From: an uncultured Eubacteriales bacterium
Lineage (GTDB): Bacteria > Bacillota > Clostridia > Oscillospirales > CAG-272
NCBI GenBank assembly: GCA_900555785.1
Contig: USMO01000006.1
Location: 1-22,045 of the forward strand
Direction: 5' to 3'
DNA: 22,045 bases
Position numbers and translations under genes: made by a program. This document shows, piece after piece, positions 1 through 6,070 of this stretch. Under the pieces are notes generated by a model. That model ran no database searches. It had not been told where the DNA came from and saw only the letters and a program-made list of their open reading frames with translations. The number at the start of each line of letters is the position of its first letter. Within the stretch, counting starts at the first letter, position 1.

Positions 1-360
1 CATAGGCCCCCCCTGGGCGTAGCCGCCGCCGGCAGCACCGCCCTTGATGCCGAACACGGGACCTAAAGACGGCTCCCGGAGGGCGGCCACGGCGTTTTTG
101 CCGATGCGGCGCAGACCGTCTGCCAGACCGATGGTGGTGGTGGTCTTCCCTTCCCCCGCCGGGGTCGGCGTGATGGCGGTGACCAGCACCAGCTTGCCCT
201 GCCGGTCCGCGTGCTCCGTCAGGTACGACAGGTCTACCTTCGCTTTCCAGCGTCCGTATTGCTCGATGTACTTCTCATCGATCCCCGCCGCCTGCGCGAT
301 CTCGCCAATCGGCTTCATCTCGCACGCCTGCGCAATCTCTATATCCGTAAGTTGTGCCAT
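1..360 (-). CDS. fhs: Formate--tetrahydrofolate ligase, N-terminal 120 residues (runs off left edge)
   Basis: This enzyme joins formate to tetrahydrofolate using ATP, giving 10-formyl-THF in the cytosolic one-carbon pathway. The visible N-terminus has the family's P-loop stretch TPTPAGEGKTTTTIGLADGL and, later, LREPSLGPVFGIKGGAAGGG, which together identify the family securely. The start is the ATG at 358-360, with an AGGAG ribosome-binding site at about 365-370. Only 120 of roughly 555 family residues lie in the window. The last visible residues read YAQGGPM, where I recall the family having YAQVVPM, because a run of seven Gs sits at the window edge. Its neighbour across a 468-bp gap is glyA, another folate one-carbon gene, so a shared role is likely. 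Confidence 0.95.
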   Translation of the reverse strand, partial: MAQLTDIEIAQACEMKPIGEIAQAAGIDEKYIEQYGRWKAKVDLSYLTEHADRQGKLVLVTAITPTPAGEGKTTTTIGLADGLRRIGKNAVAALREPSLGPVFGIKGGAAGGGYAQGGPM

Positions 361-390
361 GTTATCTCCTTTTTTTAAGACCTCGGGGGA

Positions 391-463
391 AGACCTCGGG
401 GCTCTGCCCCGAACCCTGCTTAGAACCTTCTTGAAAGAAGGTTCTAAGAACTCCAAGAACTTT
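391..463 (+). repeat. Intergenic hairpin element, copy 1
   Basis: The element has two hairpins. The first is TCGGGGC / GCCCCGA (396-402 / 406-412, loop tct). The second is a 14-bp stem, CTTAGAACCTTCTT / AAGAAGGTTCTAAG (419-432 / 435-448). Bases 418-463 are identical to 4678-4723 over 46 nt. The G-rich end lies 30 bp upstream of the fhs start codon. It forms an inverted pair with copy 2. Confidence 0.85.
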
Positions 464-550
464 AAACAGGTGGAGTTAGGGGGTTATTTTTTGAGTGAGT
501 GCTAAGGGGTGTAGCCGGATGCGTCCTGCGAACCGGACGCCCTCATCCGT

Positions 551-593
551 CGCCTGCGGCGCTAAACTGCTTGCAGTTTAGCGCCGGCAGGCG
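551..593. repeat. Long imperfect hairpin
   Basis: Arms 551-570 and 573-593 pair over 20 bp with one bulged G at 586 and a two-base turn (tt, 571-572). The inner part is GGCGCTAAACTGC / GCAGTTTAGCGCC and the outer part CGCCTGC / GCAGGCG. No T-run follows on either strand, so it is not a classic intrinsic terminator. Its right arm overlaps a 24-nt block that recurs inverted at 5582-5605. Confidence 0.75.
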
Positions 594-708
594 GGATCTC
601 CGAACGGTAGAGGCAATCCAGTCCATCACTACCTAAGACGGACAAAAAGTAAGCACTCCATAACAACCAGCCTCTGTGTCACCAAAAGCAACCCAATCCC
701 CTCAGTAA

Positions 709-823
709 AAGTTCTTGAAGGTTCTTAGGGATGACTGGTTGCGAAGCAACCAGTCAGTAGCGCAGCGTTACTTCTCTCCAAGAAGTTCCCTAAGCGGGGC
801 TTGGGGCAGAGCCCCAAGGTCTT
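709..823 (-). repeat. Intergenic hairpin element, copy 2 (expanded form)
   Basis: Read on the minus strand this copy starts with the same G-rich hairpin (CTTGGGGC / GCCCCAAG). The second stem has been rewritten as CTTAGGGA (724-731) pairing TCCCTAAG (787-794). It encloses a perfect 10-bp hairpin GACTGGTTGC-gaa-GCAACCAGTC (733-755), a smaller one at 757-771 and a weak one near 771-785. The G-rich end abuts the glyA stop codon at 829. The fhs-side edge shares actgaggggatt with copy 3. Confidence 0.75.
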
Positions 824-828
824 CGGTC

Positions 829-2067
829 TTAGTTGTTATAAATCGGGAACTTTTCGCACAGGGCGGCGACACCGTTTACGATGTCATCGCGGCGGCGGTC
901 GTAGTCGCGGAACGCATCATCGATAAAGCCGGCGATCTTCACCATCTCGGCGGGGCCGAACCCGCGGGAGGTCACGGCGGGCGTCCCGATGCGCAAGCCG
1001 CTGGTCACGAAGGGGCTTGCGGGGTCGTTGGGGACCGCATTCTTGTTCGCGGTAATGCGGACCTCATCCAGGCGGGCTTCCAGCTCCTTGCCGGTCACCG
1101 CCGTGCCGCGCAGATCAATCAGCATCAGGTGGTTGTCGGTGCCGCCGGAGACCAGCTTGATTCCGCGCCGGGTCAGCTCGCCGGCCAGCACCGCCGCATT
1201 CCCGACAATCCGCTTCTGGTAAGCCTTGAACTCATCGGTCAAAGCCTCCCCGAGCGCAACCGCCTTTGCGGCAATGATGTGCATCAGCGGACCGCCCTGC
1301 GTGCCGGGGAAGACCGCTTTGTCGATCTGCTTTGCGTACTGTTCGCGGCACAGAATCATGCCGCCGCGCGGTCCGCGCAGGGTCTTGTGCGTGGTCGTGG
1401 TGACAACGTCCGCATACGGAACCGGGTTCGGATGCAGCCCCGCCGCACAAAGCCCGGCAATGTGCGCCATGTCCACCAGCAGATACGCACCAACTTCGTC
1501 CGCAATCTCCCGGAACTTGGCAAAATCGATGGTCCGGGGGTAGGCGCTGGCACCGGCAAGAATCAGCTTCGGGCGGTGCTCCTTCGCAAGCGCGCGCACC
1601 TGCTCGTAGTCAATGCGCTCGGTAAGCGGGTCCACCTCGTAGGGAACGATGTTGAAGTAGGTGCCGGAAATGTTGACCGGAGATCCGTGCGAAAGGTGCC
1701 CGCCGTGCGCAAGGCTCATCGAAAGCACCGTGTCGCCCGGCTTCAGCAGCGCAAAGAAGACCGCCAGATTCGCGTTCGCGCCGCTGTGGGGCTGCACGTT
1801 CGCATGCTCGGCACCAAACAGCCGGCAGGCACGGTCGCGCGCGAGGTTCTCCACCTCGTCCACATACTGGCAGCCGCCGTAGTAGCGCCGCCCGGGGTAA
1901 CCCTCGGCGTACTTGTTGGTCAGGATGGTCCCGGCGGCAAGCAGGACCGCCTCGGAAACGATGTTCTCGGACGCAATCAACTCAATGTTCTCCTGCTGGC
2001 GGCGCAACTCGCGCTCGCAGGCGGCATAAACGGCGGGGTCAAATTGTTCGAGCTTTTCAAAAAACAT
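829..2067 (-). CDS. glyA: Serine hydroxymethyltransferase
   Basis: This PLP enzyme interconverts serine and glycine while moving a one-carbon unit to or from tetrahydrofolate, making 5,10-methylene-THF. The 412-residue length is normal for the family. Visible signatures are ELIASENIVSEAV (29-41), GYPGRRYYGG (56-65), PHSGANAN (93-100), the aspartate in LLVDMAHIAG (196-205) and the PLP lysine K228 in TTTTHKTLRGPRGG. The ATG at 2067 has an AAGGAGAT ribosome-binding site. It starts 45 bp after the S11-family gene on the same strand, so co-transcription is likely. The stop codon sits directly against a hairpin repeat copy. Partner fhs, 468 bp downstream, also works on folate-bound one-carbon units. 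Nothing looks damaged. Confidence 0.98.
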   Translation of the reverse strand: MFFEKLEQFDPAVYAACERELRRQQENIELIASENIVSEAVLLAAGTILTNKYAEGYPGRRYYGGCQYVDEVENLARDRACRLFGAEHANVQPHSGANANLAVFFALLKPGDTVLSMSLAHGGHLSHGSPVNISGTYFNIVPYEVDPLTERIDYEQVRALAKEHRPKLILAGASAYPRTIDFAKFREIADEVGAYLLVDMAHIAGLCAAGLHPNPVPYADVVTTTTHKTLRGPRGGMILCREQYAKQIDKAVFPGTQGGPLMHIIAAKAVALGEALTDEFKAYQKRIVGNAAVLAGELTRRGIKLVSGGTDNHLMLIDLRGTAVTGKELEARLDEVRITANKNAVPNDPASPFVTSGLRIGTPAVTSRGFGPAEMVKIAGFIDDAFRDYDRRRDDIVNGVAALCEKFPIYNN

Positions 2068-2112
2068 ATCGGATCTCCTTTTTTTGGGATATGATTGACA
2101 AATTCGGACCGG

Positions 2113-3429
2113 TCACTTCCATTTGGATTTTGAAGAATAATACTGATGCCACTTGGCTTTGCGACGGTATTTCAGGTAAGCCCCGCCGCCAATCCACACG
2201 GTCATGCAGACCAGAAAGAAAACAACGCCTGCCTTCGCTCTCCGGCTCTTGGTCAGGTTCTTGATGGAGAGCAGACGGCTCATAAACCCGCTCCGCTCGG
2301 CATCCTGCGCCGTTTCCAGCGGAACGGTGCCGATGATTTCGCCCTGGTAGACCGCAGCCACAAAGCCGACCGGCGTCCCCGTGCGGACCGGCGCCTCCAG
2401 CGAATCCACGCTCAGCCGGATGCTCAGCAACACATCCACGCCGACCTCGCAGCCCGCCGGAAGATACGCCCACAGCGATTCGCTCGGGCGCACGTTCACC
2501 GTGTCCACCAGGTCCGAAACCGTCACCGGCAGGGTGCAAACAACCGTCTCCGGCGACAGCACCTCGGTGTTGATATAATTCGCATACGCCCAGCGAACCA
2601 GCTTTGCCGCCAGGCTGTTGGTCGCGCTCTCGCTCGCCTCGCCGTTCGCGTCCACGGTGTCCATCAGAATCAGCAGGTAGCTGTCGTTCCCCTTCTGCAC
2701 CAGCGTCACCAGCGTCACGCCTGCGTTGGAGGTTTCCCCCACGCACATGCCGGCGCAGGTCACCGAGCCCAGCGTGGTCCCCGTAATCAGTGAATTGCGG
2801 TTCCAAACGGTGTCGCCCGTTGACAGTTCCCCGCGCCGCAGACCCGCAAAATAGAGGTACAGCTCATTTTCAGCCGCCGCGCGCGCCAGAACCGACAGGT
2901 CATACGCCGACGTGTAGGAGTTATCCGCCACGCCGGAGGGGTCCCCGACCATCGTTGCGGTCGCGCCCAGTTCCTTCGCGCGGGTGTTCAGCAAGTCGAC
3001 AAAATTGCTCTTTCCGACCGCCGAGCCGTTGCCGATGCGGTAGGCAATCACGTCATACGCGTCGTTGTAACTTCCGCAGATCGCCAGCAGCAGCATCTCC
3101 CGCCAGGTGAAGCTGTCCCCCGCCCGCAGACCGAAGCGCTTTCCGCTGGAATCGGCAATCATCTTTTCCTCAACGGTCACCGTTTCGTCCAGCATGTCCC
3201 CCAGCCACTCGCAGGCAACCAGCCCGGACAGCAGCTTGACGCTTGCCCCTGCCGCGCGGCGGTCGGTCTCGTTCTTCCTGCCCACCACTCTGCCGCTTTC
3301 AAGGTGGAGCATATACAGCGCGCCTGCGGTGTCGGCTGCCGGAAATTCTGCCGGCTCTGCCGCCGCAAACACCGGCAGCAGCGAAAACAGACAGAGGACC
3401 GCCGCAAGCACGCAAACCGTCTTTCGCAT
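2113..3429 (-). CDS. S11-family D-alanyl-D-alanine carboxypeptidase homologue with degenerate active site
   Basis: The fold family is the DacA/DacF penicillin-binding proteins, which trim D-Ala from peptidoglycan stems outside the membrane. The ATG at 3429 is chosen because GGGAGGA lies 7 nt upstream, whereas an in-frame TTG at 3435 lies too close. The protein is 438 residues. It has a signal peptide (about 1-24, ending FAAA), the catalytic domain, a beta-rich C-terminal domain, and a C-terminal membrane helix (about 400-420) followed by a basic tail. The S-x-N motif is present (S120-Y-N122, followed by DA). The S-x-x-K motif reads A62-S63-V64-K65, so serine is not at the K-3 position. The K-T-G position appears to read C229-V-G231. 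The protein may therefore be inactive, a scaffold or a binding protein. It sits between ribF and glyA in a same-strand run. Confidence 0.85.
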   Translation of the reverse strand: MRKTVCVLAAVLCLFSLLPVFAAAEPAEFPAADTAGALYMLHLESGRVVGRKNETDRRAAGASVKLLSGLVACEWLGDMLDETVTVEEKMIADSSGKRFGLRAGDSFTWREMLLLAICGSYNDAYDVIAYRIGNGSAVGKSNFVDLLNTRAKELGATATMVGDPSGVADNSYTSAYDLSVLARAAAENELYLYFAGLRRGELSTGDTVWNRNSLITGTTLGSVTCAGMCVGETSNAGVTLVTLVQKGNDSYLLILMDTVDANGEASESATNSLAAKLVRWAYANYINTEVLSPETVVCTLPVTVSDLVDTVNVRPSESLWAYLPAGCEVGVDVLLSIRLSVDSLEAPVRTGTPVGFVAAVYQGEIIGTVPLETAQDAERSGFMSRLLSIKNLTKSRRAKAGVVFFLVCMTVWIGGGAYLKYRRKAKWHQYYSSKSKWK

Positions 3430-3465
3430 TGGCAATCCTCCCTTCCGGATCTGTGTTCCGTGTAC

Positions 3466-4395
3466 TCAGCACCCGCCCCGGTGCCGTGCAGCGACCGTTT
3501 CCCGGTCATGGGCAATCTGCTCGCGCAGCGCCTCCACAGTGTCGAATTTTTTCTCCTCCCGCAAATAATGCAGGAACGCGACCCGCACGGTCCTGCCGTA
3601 AAGATCGCCCGAAAATCCCAGCAGGTGCGTCTCGCAGCGTACCTCATGCGCGCCGTCAACGGTCGGTCTCGTCCCGACGTCGGTCACGCCCGCGTAGTGC
3701 GCGCCGTCCACCTCGCAATCGGTATCGTAAACGCCGGATTTCGGAATCAGCGCCAGCGGGGCAAACCGCTGGTTGACGGTCGGAAAGCCGATGGTCCTGC
3801 CCAGCTGTGCGCCGTGCGTGACGGTTGAGGTCAGCTGATACGGATGCCCCATGAGTGCAGCCGCTTCGTCCGGTTTCCCGTCCAGCAGCAGCCTGCGCAC
3901 GCGGGTGGAACTGATGGGTTCCCCACCGTCCAGGGCCGCATCGCACACCAGCAGGTCTCCCCCCAGCATGTCGCGCAACAGCTCCGGCGTGCCCTTCCCC
4001 CGGCGCCCGAAGCGATGGTTAAAGCCGCACGCGGCTGCAACGCAATGACAGTCCCGCTGCAGAACGTCACGCACGAATGCGTCCGGCTCCATGTCGCGCA
4101 GGGCCGGGAAATCTGCCAGGACGGCAATCTCCGCTCCTGCCTCCCGAAAGCGTTCCAGGCGTTCGGCCTCGCTTGTCAGGTGTCCGGGCGGGTTCTGGGA
4201 CAAAAAGTCCGATGACAGCCCCCGAAAGCAGAAAACACCCAGCGTTGCGCTCGGAAACCGCTCCTGCCGCATGCGCGCTGCGGCTGCAATCAGCGCCTGG
4301 TGCCCGCGGTGAACGCCGTCAAAATTTCCAAGGCACAACACCGTGCGCGCCGGCATTTCGCACGGCTGCCCGGTTACAAGGTCGACGGTCTGCAT
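3466..4395 (-). CDS. ribF: Bifunctional riboflavin kinase / FAD synthetase
   Basis: This enzyme phosphorylates riboflavin to FMN and then adenylylates FMN to FAD in the cytosol. The 309-residue length matches the family. The N-terminal nucleotidyltransferase domain shows GNFDGVHRGH (23-32), GFNHRFGRRGKG (124-135) and the ISSTRVRRLL motif (161-170). The C-terminal kinase domain (about 186-305) shows GRTIGFPTVN (199-208), where the family usually has FPTAN, then YAGVTDVGTRPT (234-245). The ATG at 4395 directly abuts the ireB stop codon (TAAATG), and the ribosome-binding GGAG lies inside the ireB coding end, so translation is probably coupled. The S11-family gene follows after 36 bp. Confidence 0.97.
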   Translation of the reverse strand: MQTVDLVTGQPCEMPARTVLCLGNFDGVHRGHQALIAAAARMRQERFPSATLGVFCFRGLSSDFLSQNPPGHLTSEAERLERFREAGAEIAVLADFPALRDMEPDAFVRDVLQRDCHCVAAACGFNHRFGRRGKGTPELLRDMLGGDLLVCDAALDGGEPISSTRVRRLLLDGKPDEAAALMGHPYQLTSTVTHGAQLGRTIGFPTVNQRFAPLALIPKSGVYDTDCEVDGAHYAGVTDVGTRPTVDGAHEVRCETHLLGFSGDLYGRTVRVAFLHYLREEKKFDTVEALREQIAHDRETVAARHRGGC

Positions 4396-4626
4396 TTACT
4401 GCTCCAGCTCCAGGTAGGTGCGGACCAGCTCGCCCATCAGCTCGTCCCGGTCGATGCGCCGGATCAGCGCCCGCGCGCCCGCGCAGTTGGTGATATAGGT
4501 CGGGTCTTCAGAAAGCAGGTAGCCGACAATCTGCCCGATGGGGTTATACCCTTTCTCGGTCAGAATCGCGTATACCTGTCGCAAGGTCTCTTTCATTTCC
4601 TGCTTTTCGTCCGGTCGATTTTCCAT
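4396..4626 (-). CDS. ireB: IreB-family regulatory phosphoprotein (UPF0297)
   Basis: IreB homologues are small dimeric proteins acting with the PASTA-kinase/phosphatase system that controls cell-wall stress and cephalosporin tolerance, as studied in Enterococcus faecalis. Signature stretches are EKGYNPIGQIVGYLLSEDP, TYIT and ARALIRRIDRDEL. The start is the ATG at 4626, supported by GGAGA a few bases upstream. A longer open frame starting at 4716 would translate the hairpin repeat and is unlikely. The protein is 76 residues. Its N-terminus (MENRPDEKQ) is shorter than I recall for other members and has no threonine before T14, so the known N-terminal phosphosites seem absent. It sits directly upstream of ribF with no gap. 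In many Firmicutes ireB instead lies with alaS and ruvX/yqgF. Confidence 0.93.
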   Translation of the reverse strand: MENRPDEKQEMKETLRQVYAILTEKGYNPIGQIVGYLLSEDPTYITNCAGARALIRRIDRDELMGELVRTYLELEQ

Positions 4627-4649
4627 ATGCTCTCCTTTTTTCGAGGGAA

Positions 4650-4723
4650 AGACCTTGGGGCGCTGCCCCAAAGCCCCGCTTAGAACCTTCTTGAAAGAAG
4701 GTTCTAAGAACTCCAAGAACTTT
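4650..4723 (+). repeat. Intergenic hairpin element, copy 3
   Basis: The G-rich hairpin is TTGGGGC-gct-GCCCCAA (4655-4671), followed by the 14-bp stem CTTAGAACCTTCTT / AAGAAGGTTCTAAG (4679-4692 / 4695-4708). The stretch 4678-4723 is identical to 418-463. The G-rich end lies 24 bp upstream of the ireB start, so the element probably forms part of the ireB leader. It makes an inverted pair with copy 4, enclosing alkD. Confidence 0.85.
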
Positions 4724-4753
4724 CACTGAGGGGATTTTGTGGGGGTACTTCTC

Positions 4754-4782
4754 ATTATAGGGTCCGCAGGTAGGTTTTGCAG
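4754..4782 (-). promoter_or_regulatory. Possible promoter for ireB-ribF overlapping the alkD stop
   Basis: On the minus strand a perfect TATAAT (4754-4759) includes the alkD stop codon. The hexamer 17 nt upstream (CTGCAA, 4777-4782) is a poor -35 box. If used, the transcript would carry hairpin copy 3 in its leader. The match may be chance. Confidence 0.3.
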
Positions 4783-5438
4783 GCGGGCAGGACCCGGTAG
4801 CTTTCGATTGCTTTGCGGATTGCCTTCCGGCGCGTCCACTCGGGGAGCCTGCCGCGCTCGAAATACGGCAGCGCCGCCGTCTCCTGCTTTGCCAGCGCCG
4901 TTGCGAAGTACCATGCCACCATCATGCGGATGTAGGATTCCTCGCGGTCTACCGCTGCGACTTTCTCCAGGTACACCGGGTCAAAGTCACCGTCCAGGTA
5001 GAAGCGCATCAGCAGCCCGATGGCGTACCGCACGGCGAACACGTCCGGCGCCGCCAGCCAGCGGTCGATATGCGGCAGAAGCGCCTGCCGGTGCTTTCCC
5101 AGCACGCGCGGGCAGAAGCTGTCGCAGGTCGACCAATCCTCCACAAACGGCAGAAACCGGTCCAGCGCTGCTATGGCTGCGTCGAACTCCGGTTCGGTCT
5201 CCAGCAGGAACCCGTGCAGCAAGTTTTCCTCGTGATAGGTGTGCGGCAGGACCGCCAGAAACGCCCCGGCGCTCTCCCGGTCCCGTGCCAGCTCTTTTGC
5301 GTACTTCCGCAGGACCGGCACGCGGACCCCGATGACCGCCTCGCGTGGAACGCCCGGCATCAGTGCGCTTTGAAATGCGCGATACGTGGCATCGGAAAGC
5401 CCCAACAGCTCGCTCTGAATGTCATCCGGTGTTCTCAT
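4755..5438 (-). CDS. AlkD-like DNA alkylation repair protein
   Basis: This is a HEAT-like-repeat DNA glycosylase family (PF08713 type) that removes bulky or cationic alkylated bases such as N3-alkyladenine and N7-alkylguanine. The 227-residue length is typical. The family stretches IGVRVPVLRKYAKEL (36-50), YHEENLLHGF (68-77) and the catalytic-region motif EDWSTCD (100-106) are clear. D106 is the likely equivalent of the AlkD catalytic aspartate, with W102 and W176 near the expected aromatic positions. The ATG at 5438 follows GGGGAGGGG. A near-consensus sigma-A promoter lies about 60 bp upstream. The gene is enclosed by inverted hairpin elements (4650-4723 and 5956-6028), so it may be an inserted cassette. 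The specific paralogue (AlkD or a related clade) is not certain. Confidence 0.92.
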   Translation of the reverse strand: MRTPDDIQSELLGLSDATYRAFQSALMPGVPREAVIGVRVPVLRKYAKELARDRESAGAFLAVLPHTYHEENLLHGFLLETEPEFDAAIAALDRFLPFVEDWSTCDSFCPRVLGKHRQALLPHIDRWLAAPDVFAVRYAIGLLMRFYLDGDFDPVYLEKVAAVDREESYIRMMVAWYFATALAKQETAALPYFERGRLPEWTRRKAIRKAIESYRVLPACKTYLRTL

Positions 5439-5497
5439 GGCGCCCCTCCCCCAGCCATCGCGCAGCCCTCCGCAGCCTCCGGCTCCTATTTCTTATT

Positions 5498-5526
5498 ATT
5501 GTACCATATTTTTATGGAAAAGTCAA
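5498..5526 (-). promoter_or_regulatory. Sigma-A-type promoter of alkD
   Basis: On the minus strand TTGACT (5521-5526) and TACAAT (5498-5503) are separated by exactly 17 bases in an AT-rich island. Each hexamer differs from consensus by one base. Predicted initiation is near 5490, giving a leader of about 50 nt before the alkD start codon. Confidence 0.85.
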
Positions 5527-5581
5527 TGCCAAAAAGTAAAAATAGAGGGAGGACGTTGAAGAACTACAATACCTCTGTCCC

Positions 5582-5605
5582 TCGGAGATCCCGCCTGCCG
5601 GCGCT
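5582..5605 (-). repeat. 24-nt block repeated inverted at 580-603
   Basis: The sequence beginning tcggagatcccgcctgccgg is the perfect reverse complement of 580-603. Two 11-nt words also recur inverted: 5690-5700 with 633-643, and 5649-5659 with 671-681. Their order differs between the two regions, suggesting shuffled modules. Confidence 0.7.
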
Positions 5606-5708
5606 CCTGCGGGGTTCGACCGGGCACCGAAGGTACCTTGCTCTGAGATGACACAGAGGGGTATTCGGGACGTGTGATATACAATTTACGTCCGTCTTAG
5701 ATAGAAAG

Positions 5709-5738
5709 AAAAAAGCGGAACGACACATAGGTCGTTCC
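5709..5738 (-). terminator. Terminator-like hairpin without an obvious upstream gene
   Basis: On the minus strand GGAACGAC / GTCGTTCC (5717-5724 and 5731-5738, 6-nt loop) is followed by GC and six Us (5709-5714). No gene ends just upstream on this strand, since rplQ already has its own terminator at 6038-6064. It may be a backup terminator or a dispersed palindrome. Confidence 0.55.
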
Positions 5739-5873
5739 CTACAAGGCGAGCAAGCCGCATCTCCAAGCCTTCAACGCCGTACCAGCCCCGCCGAGCGAAG
5801 CAAGGCGGGGACCCCGAGGCACCGCCTCAAATCCTGCGTAGAGCCCTCTTCCGAGCGGGCTCGAAGAGCCCGA

Positions 5874-5959
5874 AACTTCACCGCACGGGGCAACCGGATT
5901 CGCAGCACGTAAAACAATCTTTACATCCCACTAATCCGGTTGCCCTGTGCGGTGAAGTT
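5874..5959. repeat. 27-bp inverted repeat with 32-nt loop
   Basis: Arms 5874-5900 and 5933-5959 are reverse complements with a single mismatch, enclosing a 32-nt A/T-leaning loop (5901-5932). The right arm runs straight into hairpin element copy 4. Confidence 0.85.
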
Positions 5960-6028
5960 CTTGGAGTCCTTAGAACCTTCTCCGAAAGAAGGTTCTAAGC
6001 GGGGTTTGGGGCAGCGCCCCAAGGTCTT
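5956..6028 (-). repeat. Intergenic hairpin element, copy 4
   Basis: On the minus strand the copy has TTGGGGC-gct-GCCCCAA, then CTTAGAACCTTCT pairing AGAAGGTTCTAAG with an altered loop, then a gaactt end. The G-rich end faces the rplQ stop, 43 bp away beyond the terminator. It is the inverted partner of copy 3. Confidence 0.82.
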
Positions 6029-6037
6029 CCCGCACAC

Positions 6038-6064
6038 AAAAAAGCCCCCGGCGAACCGGGGGCT
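6038..6064 (-). terminator. Intrinsic terminator of the ribosomal superoperon
   Basis: On the minus strand AGCCCCCGG-ttcg-CCGGGGGCT (6043-6064), a 9-bp stem with a UUCG tetraloop, is followed by a run of six Ts (the last belonging to the stem edge). It begins 7 nt after the rplQ stop codon. Confidence 0.93.
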
Positions 6065-6070
6065 TGGGGG

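Larger units (their letters stand above)
361..828. other. Repeat-filled intergenic region between glyA and fhs
   Basis: No convincing gene is visible in these 468 bases. They hold two copies of the hairpin element family (391-463 and, inverted, 709-823), a long imperfect hairpin at 551-593, and short modules shared with the alkD/rplQ intergenic region. A partial direct duplication of agacctcgggg occurs at 378-388 and 391-401. I found no clear minus-strand promoter for fhs and no U-tract terminator after glyA. Confidence 0.7.
5439..6070. other. Hairpin-dense intergenic region between rplQ and alkD
   Basis: I see no protein gene in these 632 bases. They hold the alkD promoter (5498-5526), modules shared with 464-708, an orphan hairpin plus U-tract (5709-5738), and hairpins at 5786-5810 (CCCCGCC / GGCGGGG) and 5856-5872 (CGGGCTC-gaa-GAGCCCG). 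A 27-bp inverted repeat (5874-5959), hairpin element copy 4 and the superoperon terminator follow. The density of paired segments could mean one structured transcript or several inserted palindromic elements. Confidence 0.7.

Noticed and set aside
361..828. CRISPR array or folate/glycine riboswitch in the glyA-fhs gap
   Set aside because: Repeats are not evenly spaced and no spacers are seen. No glycine or THF riboswitch core could be recognised.
715..2094. A 459-codon plus-strand open frame
   Set aside because: It is antisense to glyA over nearly its whole length and begins inside a hairpin repeat.
4627..4716. A longer IreB starting at 4716
   Set aside because: The extension is a translation of hairpin element copy 3, whereas the ATG at 4626 has its own ribosome-binding site and matches the family.
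5605..5640. tRNA T-arm-like GGTTCGA at about 5612
   Set aside because: The flanking bases do not form a 5-bp T stem, and no acceptor, D or anticodon arm could be placed on either strand.
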